A stretch of 64,000 nt of DNA. Source: Siphonodentalium dalli. Its lineage: Eukaryota > Mollusca > Scaphopoda > Gadilida > Siphonodentaliidae. Numbering within the stretch: position 1 is the stretch's first letter; each line of letters begins with the position of its first letter. Location of the stretch: NCBI GenBank assembly GCA_032622095.1, contig CP136063.1, positions 181,763,956-181,827,955 of the forward strand, read 5' to 3'. Both the position numbers and the translations under genes were made by a program. Below, one piece after another: positions 11,935-24,163 of this stretch. The notes beneath the pieces are model-generated. The model saw nothing but the letters and a program-made list of their open reading frames with translations. It was not told the origin of the DNA and searched no databases.

Positions 11935-12169
11935 ATTTTGAATGTCTCATTTTGGGATTGATTGAGCAATAATTAAGGTGAGAATAAGTGATCGCAAGAC
12001 TTATAGAAAACTTTGTGGTGCCACTAATTTTTTCGTTTGCGGCATTTTCAGTTTAGGTAACCTCCAGGTGAACTGAACGGTCTTCGCCTCAAGTATTTAG
12101 GCCTGAACCAATGTGGTTATTATGTCTTGCCTGGTGCTCATTTTCATTAATATTAAACTTTTATTGTAG

Positions 12170-13958
12170 AAATAGGGAGGTGGAAGCAGCCATCAAAGAA
12201 TCACTTAAAGACAAAACATCGTCGGACGAAGAACCAAAACCCAAATCGCCAGCAATTACTCATGATTTGAAAAACTTCCCATCTCTTAGTCAGGAGCCGC
12301 CTATATTTTCTGATATTACACTACCTGGCAACACTGCTTCAAGTACTCTAGCAAACAAACTTGCTATGTCCAGCTTGCAGTCAGTTCAGCATGGTGATTT
12401 AGATGATTTTCCATCTCTTGGTGCTACAAGTTCTGAAAGAACTAGTCCAAGAGCAGAAAGCCAACCTGAAAAGAAACCGACACCAAAAGAAAATAAACCA
12501 AAGTCACAGAAAAATCAACAGACTGAGCAGACTGCTGCTACATTATTCCAAGGTTCGGGATTCTATAAAAGGCCAAATCCTGAGAATGAATTTCCTGAAC
12601 TTCCAAAACCTGCGAAAAATTCTGTGGCGATTAATACCAGTAATACTGCCTGGAGAAGTAAAAAAGATGGTGTCGAAGTAAGAGACACATATGTTGCACC
12701 TGTAACACAACCCCAGAAGGCCACGCCTGTTATTACTGAGCCACCACCAGTGAGTAACAATTTTGCAATGTCACGGCCGAAGGCTTATACTGTGAAAGAT
12801 GATGATTTTCCAACATTAGGGGGCAGACCGACGTCAGCTCAGCCTGGTGGACAGTGGGTTTCTAAGGGAGGGGGAAGCAAAAATAAACGGGAAACTGCTT
12901 CAGCTAATCAACAAAGGAGCAAGACCTCGGAGAAAACACCTCTGGCATCAACAAAAGTGAATAACACTCCACAGACTTCGAAGGACAAAAGTGGTAGTAA
13001 AAATAAAAAGGATAAGCCAAAAAACAAGCCAGCTGTCAATAATGATTATACGGACAAAGAGAATTTTGATTCGTTAAGTAATATTGCTGATACTATTCTT
13101 GTTTCGGATGAATTTTCAAACACTGTCATGTCCAACAAAGTTATTCGTGACATGAAGAAGATAAGTTCAGGATCTGTCAGAAAAGATGAGAGTACGATAA
13201 AAACAGTGACGCAGGACGAAATTCTAGAGATGAAAAAATCATCCAAAGGCAATGCCGTGTTGACTACTTCCAGACAACCTAAAATCTCAAATGACGCTGA
13301 TTTTCCATCCTTAGGGTCTAGTTCTATGAAAGCGCCTCCTGGATTTTCAGCTAGTAATTCTTGGGGAATGCCCGAGAAGAATAAAGAACAACACTGCCCA
13401 CCACCAGGATTATTGAACCAACCAATCATTGAACCAGTGGAATGTCAGCCTGAACCAGAACCAGAACCGGAGCCTGAACCGGTGTATCTTTATTCGCAAC
13501 CAGATGACTTTGTGTCTCGTAATAGGCAACTAATTGGTTCTATCAGTGATGCAATAGCTAGTGATTCATTGAAATATGAAGCCTTTAAAAGTAATTCGGG
13601 GAAATACCGGAGCGGTGAATTAAGTGCCTCAGATTATTATGACCAATGTGTACATATTATCGGTGCTGAAACATTTTCATCAATTTTCCCCGAACTCTTA
13701 GCACTTTTGCCTGATATAACTAAGCAAACGGAACTTCTTGATGCATATAACCTGTCAAAGCAATCGTCAAAGAAGCAGAAGAAGCAAGGATGGAACACTG
13801 GAAATGTTATTTTCCATAGCTGTATGTCCTGTAATCAGGTACTGATACAGCCTGATGTTAATGACCACATGGAAACACATGCAGGTGATGACGGCTTTCC
13901 AACACTACCTAATCCAGAGAAAAAGTCCAGGTTTCGTTCTCATGTCAGTGCTAATTAA
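12170..13958 (+). CDS. ZNF598: ZNF598 last exon: low-complexity region, GYF motif and C-terminus
   Basis: Begins after TTATTGTAG by completing a Glu codon (YE-NREVEAAIKESL) and runs 595 residues to TAA. Six F-P-x-L-type motifs in acidic context are visible (KNFPSLS, DDFPSLG, NEFPELP, DDFPTLG, ADFPSLG, DGFPTLP), as in vertebrate ZNF598. HCPPPGLL fits the PPPG-hydrophobic motif that binds GYF domains, the route by which ZNF598 recruits GIGYF2-4EHP; APPGF is a weaker second site. A Pro-Glu dipeptide run follows, then the conserved segment DDFVSRNRQLIGSISDAI...ASDYYDQC...FPELLALLPD and a C-terminal C-x2-C...H-x3-H finger (HSCMSCNQVL...DHMETH). The ATG at 12111 is intronic. Visible exons total 872 residues; about 110 N-terminal residues including the RING are missing. 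Confidence 0.95.
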
Positions 13959-14049
13959 GTTCCATAAGGATATATCAGGGCATGAAATATAAACCAATAC
14001 TGTTTCCAATTCTATAATGGAGATAAATGATTTACAATACATTGTGTAG

Positions 14050-14090
14050 AATAAACAATTTCAGTATAGTCCACTGCCCAAAACAATAAA
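14050..14090 (+). terminator. Candidate polyadenylation signals of ZNF598
   Basis: AATAAA occurs at 14050-14055 and again at 14085-14090, about 90-130 bp after the stop codon, and T/GT-rich sequence follows. This is the expected layout for a short 3' UTR. Transcript ends are not observable here. Confidence 0.55.
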
Positions 14091-14270
14091 GCAATTTGTC
14101 AATTGTGTCTCCTAATTAGGACCAGATAATTAACAAATACTGTGTTCTCAAAAACCTCCCTCATTACCCAAAGGAGGACCTCATAAAAACATTTTATGTG
14201 CAATTTGTTTTTCAGAATTTAAAAAAAGTTGAAAACTCAATCTCCAACTTATCCACAATTAGAAATTTAA

Positions 14271-14736
14271 AGGTACTCAATCCGATCAGAGGGTCCTATA
14301 TTACTATTTCTTTGGCTTTGGGTTAAAAAATATTTGATTCGAGTCGAGGAACCCACCCATCAAAGCTCAGAGTGATTAGATATCAATTTTTGAAATCTAT
14401 TAATTTTCGGATACTTAGCCCACAAGTTGGCAGAACACGTGATCAAAACAGACAAATTGCGGGTGTAAGATGGATAACTCTAAAATCAAGTGGTTATTAT
14501 TGTTAATAGTAAGCACTTGATTTTAGAGTTATCCATCTTACATCCGCAATTTGTCCGTTTTGATCATGTGTTCTGCCAACTTGTGGGCTAAGTATCGGAA
14601 AATTAATAGATTTCAAAAATCGATATCTAATCACTCTGAGCTTTGATGGGTGGGTTCCTCGACTCGAATCAAATATTTTGTTTCCCCAAAGCCAAAGAAA
14701 TAGTAATATAGGACCCTCTGATCGGATTGAGTACCT
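14271..14736. mobile_element. TTAA-target foldback MITE, AGGTACTCAATC ends (copy 1)
   Basis: TTAA-AGGTACTCAATCCGATCAG at the left and CTGATCGGATTGAGTACCT-TTAA at the right. The two halves are inverted copies of about 220 bp around ATTGTTAATAGTAAG, so the whole element folds into one long hairpin. Other copies are at 46472-46940 and 63053-63470. Confidence 0.9.
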
Positions 14737-15876
14737 TTAAGATACCAGGTATCTGTTGGAAAATGTGTTTATTCCATAAAAATGTCCATATATCAATCAG
14801 TTTCTATAATTTTTTTTTTTTTTTTTTATAAATTTTTCCCTTATCAAATCTCCAATGTATACCAGTAATTTCCTGAGAACACAAGTAATTATATTTAAAG
14901 GATCACAAGGCACTCACAGTAGGTAAATGTGCCAAAATATATATTTAAAAAATCACCACTGAGAAGAAATAGATCTTCTTATATTCATTATTGATAGTTC
15001 AACAATCATTAATTTTTGTCTGTTTAAACCATTGTTATGTGAACAAAACTGTTACACAGTGATTTTTAACAAACATCGCTAATTGTGAAGTAAGTCTGAA
15101 TATGATTTTCAGAATATTTTCCAAAGATTTTAACTTTCCAATGGTTAAAGTCAACTTTTGATTAACCTTGGGATTCTTATTGGCCTAATTGAACTTTTAT
15201 CGGTAATTCCACTGTAAAAGTAATGTTTACATAACAATGGTTTGACATGTGAAATCTCATTATTGGAAAGTTTTTAATAATGAAAATAAGAACAAAGTCA
15301 ATCCAGGACTCAAAATTAAAATACATTAATTTTGCGTGAATCAAATGCTGAATCATGTTAGTCATAAAGCACTGAAAATAGAAAAGTTGCGCGAGAATCA
15401 TTACAAGAATCTTATTATTGGAAAATTATTAATAATGAAAATAAGAACAAAGTCTATCTATTTTTCATATATTTGTTGACGATAGTTGTTTTACAGACTT
15501 TTATGTTATTTTGTATGAACCCACTTTGAGGGTCCTGAGTCCCTTTAATGATCTTAGTAAGACTACATTATAAGTTAACAGGATTGTCTAAAAAATGTTG
15601 TCATCTTGTTTGAATTGATATGATTATTTGTTAAGGTCATGCAAAGTCAATTTTCCATTTCTCAGGGCCAAAATATTTTGAAAAGCTTCTTTGGGGCACA
15701 CACACTAACGAAGAATTCCACCTCCGCATTGGTTAGCTACAAGTCTGATTTCAGTTGCCTGTGGACAATAGTTCCTCAATAGATGAACGTGAAAAGTTTA
15801 TTGATAGATTCTGCATGATTTATTTTGTCCACAATCAAGAATCACGGACACATTTTTGACTGATATTGTAATTCTA
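14737..15876. other. AT-rich intergenic sequence
   Basis: No gene recognised. A direct repeat containing TTATTAATAATGAAAATAAG-like sequence plus ACAAAGTC occurs near 15255-15300 and 15415-15455. Confidence 0.5.
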
Positions 15877-16089
15877 CAGTAATGCCCTAAATAATTGACT
15901 CCTTAACCACAGCAGAATTATGGGTAATTTTTCAGGATTTAGTCGGAAATATGGCTTGTTGTCATTCATCGGAAAGCTCCTACTGAGAGCTTTCCGATGA
16001 ATGGCAACAAGCCATAATTCCGAATAAATCCTGAAAAATTACCCATAATTCTTCTGTGTTTAAGGAGTCAATTATTTAGGGCATTACTG
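15877..16089. mobile_element. Foldback MITE, TA target (copy 3)
   Basis: TA-CAGTAATGCCCTAAATAATT ... AATTATTTAGGGCATTACTG-TA, with about 100-bp arms meeting at GAAAGCTCCTACTGAGAGCTTTC. Confidence 0.93.
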
Positions 16090-16476
16090 TACAGGTTTCA
16101 AATACTTTTGAACATAGTTGCCAACTACAGTATTGAATTGGAAATCTGAACTTGGAAAGGTGTCAATCTAATTTCCGTGCAAAAAAAATATTCCACAATT
16201 ATATAATACCGAATATAACTTTTCCCCCCAACATGTTAAATGAGAATAAAAAGGTTGCATATCCGGGATTTCGGGACCATGCACTTGGGGCCTGAAAAAT
16301 GGGAAATAGACTTTGCGTGTGTTGCGTGGCCTAACAACCATACATGTTTCGAATGTCTTAAATTTCATGCCCCAGATGGCATACTTTCAACATATTTAAT
16401 CAGGATTGCTTCTACATTTAGTTATAAGACCATCTCCTGCACTTCAGCGTGGGTGTCCACAGTTAATATGCTTGTA

Positions 16477-16689
16477 CAGTAATGCCCTAAATAATCGACA
16501 CCTTAACCACAGCAGAATTATGGGAAATTTTTCAGGAATTAGTCGGAAATATGGCTTGTTGCCATTCATCGGAAAGCTCTCCCCGAGAGCTTTCCGATGA
16601 ATTGCAACAAGCCATATTTCCGACTAAATCCTGAAAAATTACCCATAATTCTGCTGTAGATAAGGAGTCGATTATTTAGGGCATCACTG
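16477..16689. mobile_element. Foldback MITE, TA target (copy 4)
   Basis: Same structure as the copy 390 bp upstream, in a separate TA site, with a GAAAGCTCTCCCCGAGAGC turn. The two are close enough to pair with one another. Confidence 0.93.
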
Positions 16690-17291
16690 TATCTGTTATA
16701 GCTTATTATAAAGAGCAAAACAGTAATGCAAGCATTCAGGGTGGTAATTATTCACATCACGATACATACATGTAGCTACATTGCTCTGATTGCAATTCAC
16801 ACCGATGTCACTTCGCATCATGATTCATAACATATGAATAGAAATTATAAAATGTGGAGGCCAGAAAGCATTGGTTCAAATTTGAAGCTGGACATCGCTC
16901 TATTATAAGTGTCCTCACATTAAAACTCCATTGAATTTTATTACTCATTTCGCAATGGTTTCCACCCATGAAACATTGCTGGTCAACAATGTTTGCAATG
17001 TTTACTGCTCAGACCGAGGCATCCCGAAGTAACTAATTTTTTATTTGTCAGCCAAACGACTTCCGCATTCTTGTAGAACATGGATGCTGGTATTGTTAAG
17101 AATTGTTTACATGTATGATAAGTTAATAATTATAAAAGTATTTCTGTTACATTTGAGACCAATTCCTTTGGTTTTCAAAACTCATGGTCATATTGACATA
17201 ATATATGAGGGTCTTTAGAAACCCATATTCAGTCACAACTTGAGGGACATGTCTATTCGGTATAATAACAAAAAATTATGACTCTAGTTAA

Positions 17292-17551
17292 CCCTTTCAG
17301 TGCCAAGTCCGATTTTTGTATCAACCCATATTTCTGGTTAACCCTTTGAGTGCCAGGGGCCGATCTCATCGGCCCTAAACCTACAAAATAAGTCTGTTAA
17401 AGAATATAAGAATAAATTATTTAAATTGTAAAAAAAAAAAAAAATTTAGGCCAATGCATTCTCTTATATATGTGAGGCGACCTATGGTCGACTCACATAT
17501 ATAAGAGAATGCATTGGCACAGGGTATATGGGTTGATACAAAAATCGACCT
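17292..17551. mobile_element. TTAA-target MITE, CCCTTTGAGTGCCAGG ends (copy 1, broken and reversed)
   Basis: A 45-bp end fragment (CCCTTTCAGTGCCAAGTCCG) is directly followed by TTAA and a full copy in the opposite orientation to those at 43859 and 61836. It carries the internal hairpin around GGCGACCTATGGTCGACTC. The far end is lost near 17551. Confidence 0.8.
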
Positions 17552-18202
17552 TGGAAGCAATATCTTGGTTCCTTGGGGAGACAATCCCCTATGTTCCCCT
17601 CAAACACAGTCATCATTTTTATATTGGTACTTTGAATGTGGGATTCAAACAGAAGTTGGAAATGGTTTTGGCAACATTAATTAATATTTTAATAATATGT
17701 TTGTTGAATTTCTCTGCCTTGCTGCCAGAGCTGTTTTATATATATGGTCATGAATTGATCTGTGCCATCAACATTTTATCATGCTTACCATGGAGACATG
17801 TGAACCGTCACTTTTCTGCCAATTTGAAATCCGATATAGAATCGAATCTCGAATCGGCAGTGCATAGTGTAACTCCTCAAAGTCGGTAGCGAGTTTGATT
17901 CCATGAGAGATCAAGAAATTGAGTGTAGGTATTTTGAAAGAAATTATCTTTACTTTGCAAGTTTTAGTACATCAAATCAAATCTCGAATATTTGCAGAGC
18001 CCTAGCTTACCACAGATGTGCATGTTGAGTTTCAAAAATCTTCCTCACATCAGTTATCATTTATGAGAATTGTTGATGAGCATCTATACCTAATACATGT
18101 AAGAGCGATAAATCTAATATTTCGCACTCTTTTGGCCTTCGTAAGTCTTTTATGTTGTATTAGTGTCAGAGTTTTAACGAACATGGCTATATTTACAAAT
18201 GC
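17552..18202. other. Intergenic, no gene recognised
   Basis: An open frame of 126 codons at 17509-17889 starts inside the MITE hairpin and has no recognisable domain. ATCGAATCTCGAATCGG-type sequence near 17835 resembles part of the element at 23599-24163. Confidence 0.45.
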
Positions 18203-18206
18203 TTAA

Positions 18207-18789
18207 AGGGGTACTGTACGCCAAATGTTGTTGTTGGTTTCTATAGTCTCCGAGTCGGAGAATAAGGTAACAATTTTTCCATTATTTGAAAGTCTGTTGA
18301 GTACGAAGTCATGTTACGGATGACAAATTTACCGGAATGCAAAAATACAAATTGTCGTTGTCGAGTAATTTTTGTAAAGTTTTCAACCAAATGAATCAAA
18401 TAAAAGTTATATTATATGCATACTAGTCCCATATAATCATTTACGTTATTGTATCGTCGCTAGTCAGTGAGTGGCTTGAGTATTCTCCCCGTATCATCAT
18501 AATATTTTAAGCGATCGTGTGTGCGATCGGTTTAACAAGCCAGTATCCCTCAATTAATTTATTTGATTACGGTAATTCGTAATTTAATTGATGCCATTTT
18601 ATGGCTCCAGTCATAAATTCAATTTATATCAAATTATTAACTTTTAAATTATTAAATTTTAAGATAGCCTATTAACCTGAGCGTTTACAGAATACATCTT
18701 CGACTCAAATTACTTATGTTTCTATATATTATCGATATTAGATCGTTGTTGTCACCGGAAATTTAATGAAAATGGCGTACAGTACCCCT
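18207..18789. mobile_element. TTAA-target MITE, AGGGGTACTGTACGCC ends (copy 1)
   Basis: 583 bp between TTAA at 18203 and TTAA at 18790. The ends are AGGGGTACTGTACGCCA and TGGCGTACAGTACCCCT. Internal landmarks include TCCGAGTCGGAGAATAAGG and GCGATCGTGTGTGCGATCGG. Copies of almost equal length lie at 36828-37409 and 50414-50994. Confidence 0.93.
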
Positions 18790-19072
18790 TTAAATCTTGA
18801 AAAATGAAAAATTATCACTGCATTTTTCAGAATTAAATATAACTAATGTATGCACAATGTTTATACAAACATTGTACATCTGCCACAAACTCTGATTTAC
18901 AAGTTCAAAGTGAGTTAAAATCATTGTATTTTTGTCGTAGAAGATACAAATATCTTAGTCACAGTTATCAGATCTCAATGAAATTTGGAATGCTTGTTCA
19001 CCATAATGAGGACTTCTGAACAAGTTTTAATTGGTTTTGTTTGCATTCTTTATTCTAGGGTTGTTTCTCTTT

Positions 19073-22000
19073 GTTTTTATGTGCACCCATACCATGTATG
19101 GTACACATAATGCTGACGTCCGGATCAACCATCCGTCGTTCGTCCGTCCGTCTGTCCGTAGACACTTGCTATCCGATTCGATTACTGGAGTATCTTTTAT
19201 CGGATCATGTTCAAATTTCATGTGCATGTTTACAATGACACACCCCTCACCTGTATAGTTTTTGGTATAGATCGATTGATCGGTTTAGAAATTATTAACA
19301 CTTTGCATCCACACATGGGCATGTGCTATCTGATGCAATAACCAAAGTGTTTTTTGTCCGATTGTGTTCATATTTGAAATGTAGGTTTATGATGACACAC
19401 CCCTCACCTGTATAGTTTTTGGTATCGATCAGTTGATCGATTTAGAAAATAATTAACTCTGCACACAAATTCTATCTGATGCATCTAAGTCAAACAATTT
19501 GCTTATGATCTGCCTCATATTTCTTACCTAGGTCTTTGTTAGCACGTTCTTTATCTGTATGGATTTTGGTATTGTTTTGTTAACCCTTTCCACTCTTGTT
19601 TTTAAATAGAATTCATCCAAGCTGTGAAGACTTAAATATTTTTCATCTGATCAGCACCAAATTTGATACATATGATCCTCACCCCAAAATACAAATCAAG
19701 TTCAAATTTGGGTTTGATCTGATATATTTTAACAGAGTTATGGCCATTTGTAATTCAAGTAACTAAATAGCTGTTGTCTGCCAGTGTTGGATTTTAAGAG
19801 AAGTTGTCTCACACAGTGCCTCTCTTATTAGTTTTATTTATTTTAGCTGTACACCAGATTGAGTTACTGGTAGATAGCCTTGGTGGGTTGCAGGTGGCTG
19901 TCAAGAATATAATTAATGGATGGGTCTCTATAATGACTCTATTCTGTTCTGTGCAGGGACCAGCCTAGGCCTGATTTTCAGGGCGAAGTGACTTCTCCCT
20001 GTCACAAAAATCGGGCGAAGTGGGAGATTTCCAGGGCGAAATGCGTTGGCAAAATTTAAATCCGCCCGCAGTGTAGTCGCCTATAAAAGGCTATATAAAG
20101 AAAATAGGAGATATGTAATATTTAAATTATAATGATGAAACAATGGTTCAAATGTGGAAGCTTTATGTTCAAATCATCACACTAATAACTGAATAATGTC
20201 CAAACATAATTGTGAGAGAATGGTTTTGAATGAATGGAATTTTTACAACTGCTTATGAATACAAAAAGAAATAAAAATTACGACCACTTATGAATACAAA
20301 AAGAAATAAAAATTACACAATGCTTATGAATACAAAAAAAATGCTAAAAAACGGTAGAAATCTTGAACATTTTCACTCATTAAAAGTCCCTAACATGGGT
20401 ACAGATATTACTATGTTGCAAAAATGAATTTGTCTTCAAAGCTAATGTAATCTGATGTAAGGTGTAGAGTTGTAATCTTCAGGTGTGATAATCTCAAAAT
20501 CACAAGTCACTGGACACCTGACGATGTATTCACAGCTGTCTGCAATCAACACTTAGGTGTGAATGTGCTCCCCAATCGGATTAATACAGCTGTTAATAGT
20601 AACTATGGTGTTATCAACGACATTGGCAATGGATAACTGGGTTCAATCAATGTTGGCAGTAAATAGTGGGTGAATATTTTGCCGATTTTCTTAGGTCAAA
20701 TTAGGAAATTTCAGGGCGACTTAAACTTCGCCCGGCTGCAAAATTAGGGCGAAGTGAGCAAGAATAGGGAGACTTCTTCGCCCACGTCGCCCTCTCGGCT
20801 GGTCCCTGGTTCTGTGCAATATTAAGTTAACCCATTTATTGAAACGGGTTCATTATTAGTTAATGTACACCTACTGTATTCCAAAATTACAAATTGGAAT
20901 AGTCCATTGTTTATTTGTTGGGATGTTTTACAGACATTTTGTTTATAGACATTTTTGTTTACACTCACACTGTAACTTAGAAATAAATTAACCCACCCAT
21001 TCCATAGTTCCATCATATGACATCATTGTACATTATTAACCCTCTCCGCACATCATATGGTCTTCTGATGTTTTTCATGTGATCATTCTCCTATTCTATG
21101 TCCAGGTTGATGGTGATCCACTTTTCCCTTGCATAATTAATGATATTCTGCTGTTTACAGACATTGTATCTTTCAAATGATCAGCTTAGAATAAAGTTAA
21201 CCATAGATATACTGTATGCAATCCAATGTTATGACTCTAATATTTTCAATCTGACCATTCTCATATCTCACCTTTACTTATCTAATAATTCTGCTTTAAA
21301 ATATTTTATATCCAACCAATATCAATCACATTTAATTTCGAGGTCTATACACCCATCACTTGTATAGATGTATTGTATTGATTGGTCTCTAATTCAATGA
21401 TCTCATAACTTTTTAATATGTAGCTAACACAACAATATTATGACTCAGGTTCCAATGTAAGAAGTAGATAAATAGAGTTGTTATGTGCTTAATTTCATAA
21501 CTATTATATCTTTAACAGCTATGGTGCATCTGTCTGACTGTGGTTGGGTTATTTAGCTTTATCACTCTATAACACATACATGTATCGGTGTTGGAGTTAC
21601 CCACTTTTCGCTTGCATGGATTTTGCAATTAAAATTAACCCATTCCATAGACACATGATATCCGATAGGCAGATATTAAATTATCCCTTTCACCTTGAAC
21701 CAGGTTCAGTAAGGATTTCTATAAGCCACCAATTGACCAATATTCATCATCAGATGAAATATCTTATTTTTAAATACACTCAATTGCATTTGGGCTGCAG
21801 ACTAATAATGGTGCTGGTATTCTTGAGACTACTTATTGTTCAAATATTTCTCACCGATAACTTTTATAATCTCATCCAGGTTAATCATGACACATAAATT
21901 TCTTCACCTGTATAAATTTTGGTATTGATTGAATGGTTTTGAAAATATTTACCCCCATATTTAATAATATTCTGCTGTTTACAGACATTGTGTCTGGAAA

Positions 22001-22192
22001 TTTAATGCCACATCCATGGTCATATTGTGTTTATGTGAGCAAGTTGCCCAATAAGTCTGATTCCACTTGGGAACTATTAATTAATAGCAAGCTTATACTC
22101 ATGAAAAAATTGGTATACAGATTTATGAAAATAGCTAATCACTATCGCCAAGGTATGTGTTAAACATCTGCCGATCGTGATCGGCCTCTCGT
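19073..22192. mobile_element. Helentron-like element (copy 2, long) with a nested hAT element
   Basis: Starts ATGTGCACCCATACCATGTATGG-like, then a CGTCCGTCCGTCTGTCC microsatellite, and ends GCCGATCGTGATCGGC-CTCTCGTT. The interior contains repeated ACACACCCCTCACCTGTATAG modules and other segments shared with 38811-41452. No Rep/helicase coding is visible, so it is non-autonomous. The hAT-like element at 19954-20808 has inserted in it. Confidence 0.6.
19954..20808. mobile_element. Non-autonomous hAT-like element with perfect 8-bp target duplication
   Basis: 855 bp with ends CAGGGACCAGCC and GGCTGGTCCCTG, flanked on both sides by GTTCTGTG. CAG-type ends plus an 8-bp duplication are the hallmark of hAT elements. 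Subterminal GGGCGAAGTG motifs recur in both orientations, in the manner of transposase-binding sites. No transposase frame. Confidence 0.88.
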
Positions 22193-22747
22193 TATAGAAA
22201 TGTTGATATTTGTCTGTCAGCATGAATGTCTCAACCATATGTCATCAGATCTCAATCAAATTGGCTGGATATATTCAATACAATGACAGCTTTAAGAAAA
22301 AAGAAAAGATCTGTTGATGTGATCGAAAATGGTCACAGTTCTGTGACTTCCACTCAGGATATACCCACCCTAGGCGGTATGCCACATGGGGGTGTGCACC
22401 GGGCAATAGCCCAACTCTCGTTTTTACCTGGATAAAAGAAATTTTCCATATTATAAGATTCTGGTAGAACTTCGGAGAAATTTAATTTGTTACTCTCCCA
22501 AATATGTTTGTTTGTTCCTGGTGTAAATCATGTAATTACTGATTCTGTTGTACATTATTGTTATGTGATAATTGATTTTAAAAGAAAAATTATTTATGAA
22601 GGGATGTACATTTGTTTGTTTTGATATTTATTGTGCATAAAAGCCATTTCACAGGGTCATGCCGTTAAAACGATTAAAATTTAAATAAAAACATACAAAT
22701 TTAAACCGAGCCTGCCACTTTAAAAGCCACTTCACTTATACATATAT

Positions 22748-23353
22748 ATGTAACAAGGGAGTTTCCTATTTCAGTTACCTACTCACTTCTAATGTTCATA
22801 ATTTACAAACGCCTGAACCGTTTCTTAAAATTCCAATGCCAATCGATTGAGTAAAACCTATATTATGAAACTTTGAAAACGGACTCGGAACAAAAAATAC
22901 ACGGAGCACACTCTTTAGCACAAGAGAAAATATAACGTCCATTTCAAAATCAATATTTTTTTTATTAAAAAAACCCACCTTTCGTTAAAAGATTCTTCAT
23001 GTATCGAAGGTCTAATGTTGATCTGCACAAATCAATAGAATATTTGAATCCAAGTCGCTATTCTTTTCCTATATTTAACGAAAATTACAAAGCTACTTAT
23101 GAGTATACAAAATATGTGTGATGCCGGTTTAATCAATCAACGATCTGTACTCATTGTGCATGCTCGCCAGTAGGTCATTGAGTTAATTTTCAATGCAAGA
23201 CTAATTTGAAATTATTACTAACATAAGTATTGTCTATTATAATTGAAAAATATAGCTTTTACTCAATTAATTGGCATTGGAATTTTAAGATTAGGTTCAG
23301 ACGTTTGTGAATTATAGCCATTATATCTGAAAATGTAACCTCCCTTGTTACAT
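22748..23353. mobile_element. MITE with TGTAACAAGGGAG inverted ends
   Basis: Left end TGTAACAAGGGAGTTTCC, right end AACCTCCCTTGTTACA. Subterminal inverted blocks (ACAAACGCCTGAACC...TTAAAATTCCAATGCCAAT and its complement) extend the arms to over 100 bp. Target duplication is uncertain. A single copy in this window. Confidence 0.8.
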
Positions 23354-23598
23354 TAGAATGGTATTAACCAATGACTATGGGGTGCATGTTGAAACTAATT
23401 TGCAATGGAATGAACTCAAGACATGCATCCACTATTATTTGTCATTCACTCACCATAGACCATACATTTAGGGGCCCTAACTGATCATCGCTGTTGCAAT
23501 GATAGCAGCAGATGGTTGGGGGGATGTGTTTGCAGTGAAAATAAAATTCTGCTTGATCCAGACCAGGGAATTCTATTTGCACCCCCATGCACCTTGTG

Positions 23599-24163
23599 TT
23601 AGGGCCCTGTGAATCGGGCATTTTCATTTCAAATCAAATCTTTAATCAAATCGGCCAAATGATTCCGATTTGCATCGAATTTCAATTCGAATCATTGCAT
23701 AATAATAGTGAAGATGAAGATAATACATGACTCGGAGGCCGTACCAATATAAATTTTCTGGCTTTGTAACGATGATAAATGATCATCAGTATACAATGTA
23801 AATATATTATCTAAAATGAATCAAATGCATGTCTAACCAATTAAGGGCGCAATCTTTGTGGCCGTCTTTGTTATACAATAGTGAAACAGTATCAGAAAGC
23901 AATCACGTTTACAAGTTTTACATATACAGGGTATATGAAATTTTTCTAGATCAGTGCTTCAGTGGTCTATAGTATAGATCAGTCGACAGCAATCTTATTT
24001 ATATGCATTGGTATCCAAATATATCGAGAAAAAGCAATGTGGTCCATTGAAGTAATGAGAGTGCAACTGGTGCTAATGATTCGATACAATTCGAATCAGG
24101 ACAGCCGATTTCGAATCAAATCAGATGAAAGATTACGAATCGCATCAAATAGGTTCGCAGGGC
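23599..24163. mobile_element. Probable MITE with GGCCCTGYGAA inverted ends
   Basis: Left AGGGCCCTGTGAATC, right GGTTCGCAGGGCC. The arms are rich in AATCAAATC / GATTCGAA motifs in opposite orientations. Ends are approximate and the duplication was not resolved. Confidence 0.5.

Larger units (their letters stand above)
9373..12169 (+). other. ZNF598 intron (2.8 kb) filled with mobile elements
   Basis: From GTAAGT to a TTATTGTAG acceptor. It contains a TTAA element (9399-9835) with a TA foldback MITE nested inside it, a TTAA MITE (9922-10390), and a Helentron-like element (10743-11934). Little of the intron is unique sequence. Confidence 0.75.

Noticed and set aside
12111-12169. Apparent start codon of a 615-residue protein
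   Set aside because: The ATG is intronic. The frame enters through the TTATTGTAG acceptor, and the preceding residues have no counterpart in ZNF598.
17509-17889. 126-codon frame
   Set aside because: Begins within a MITE hairpin and shows no recognisable domain or splice context.
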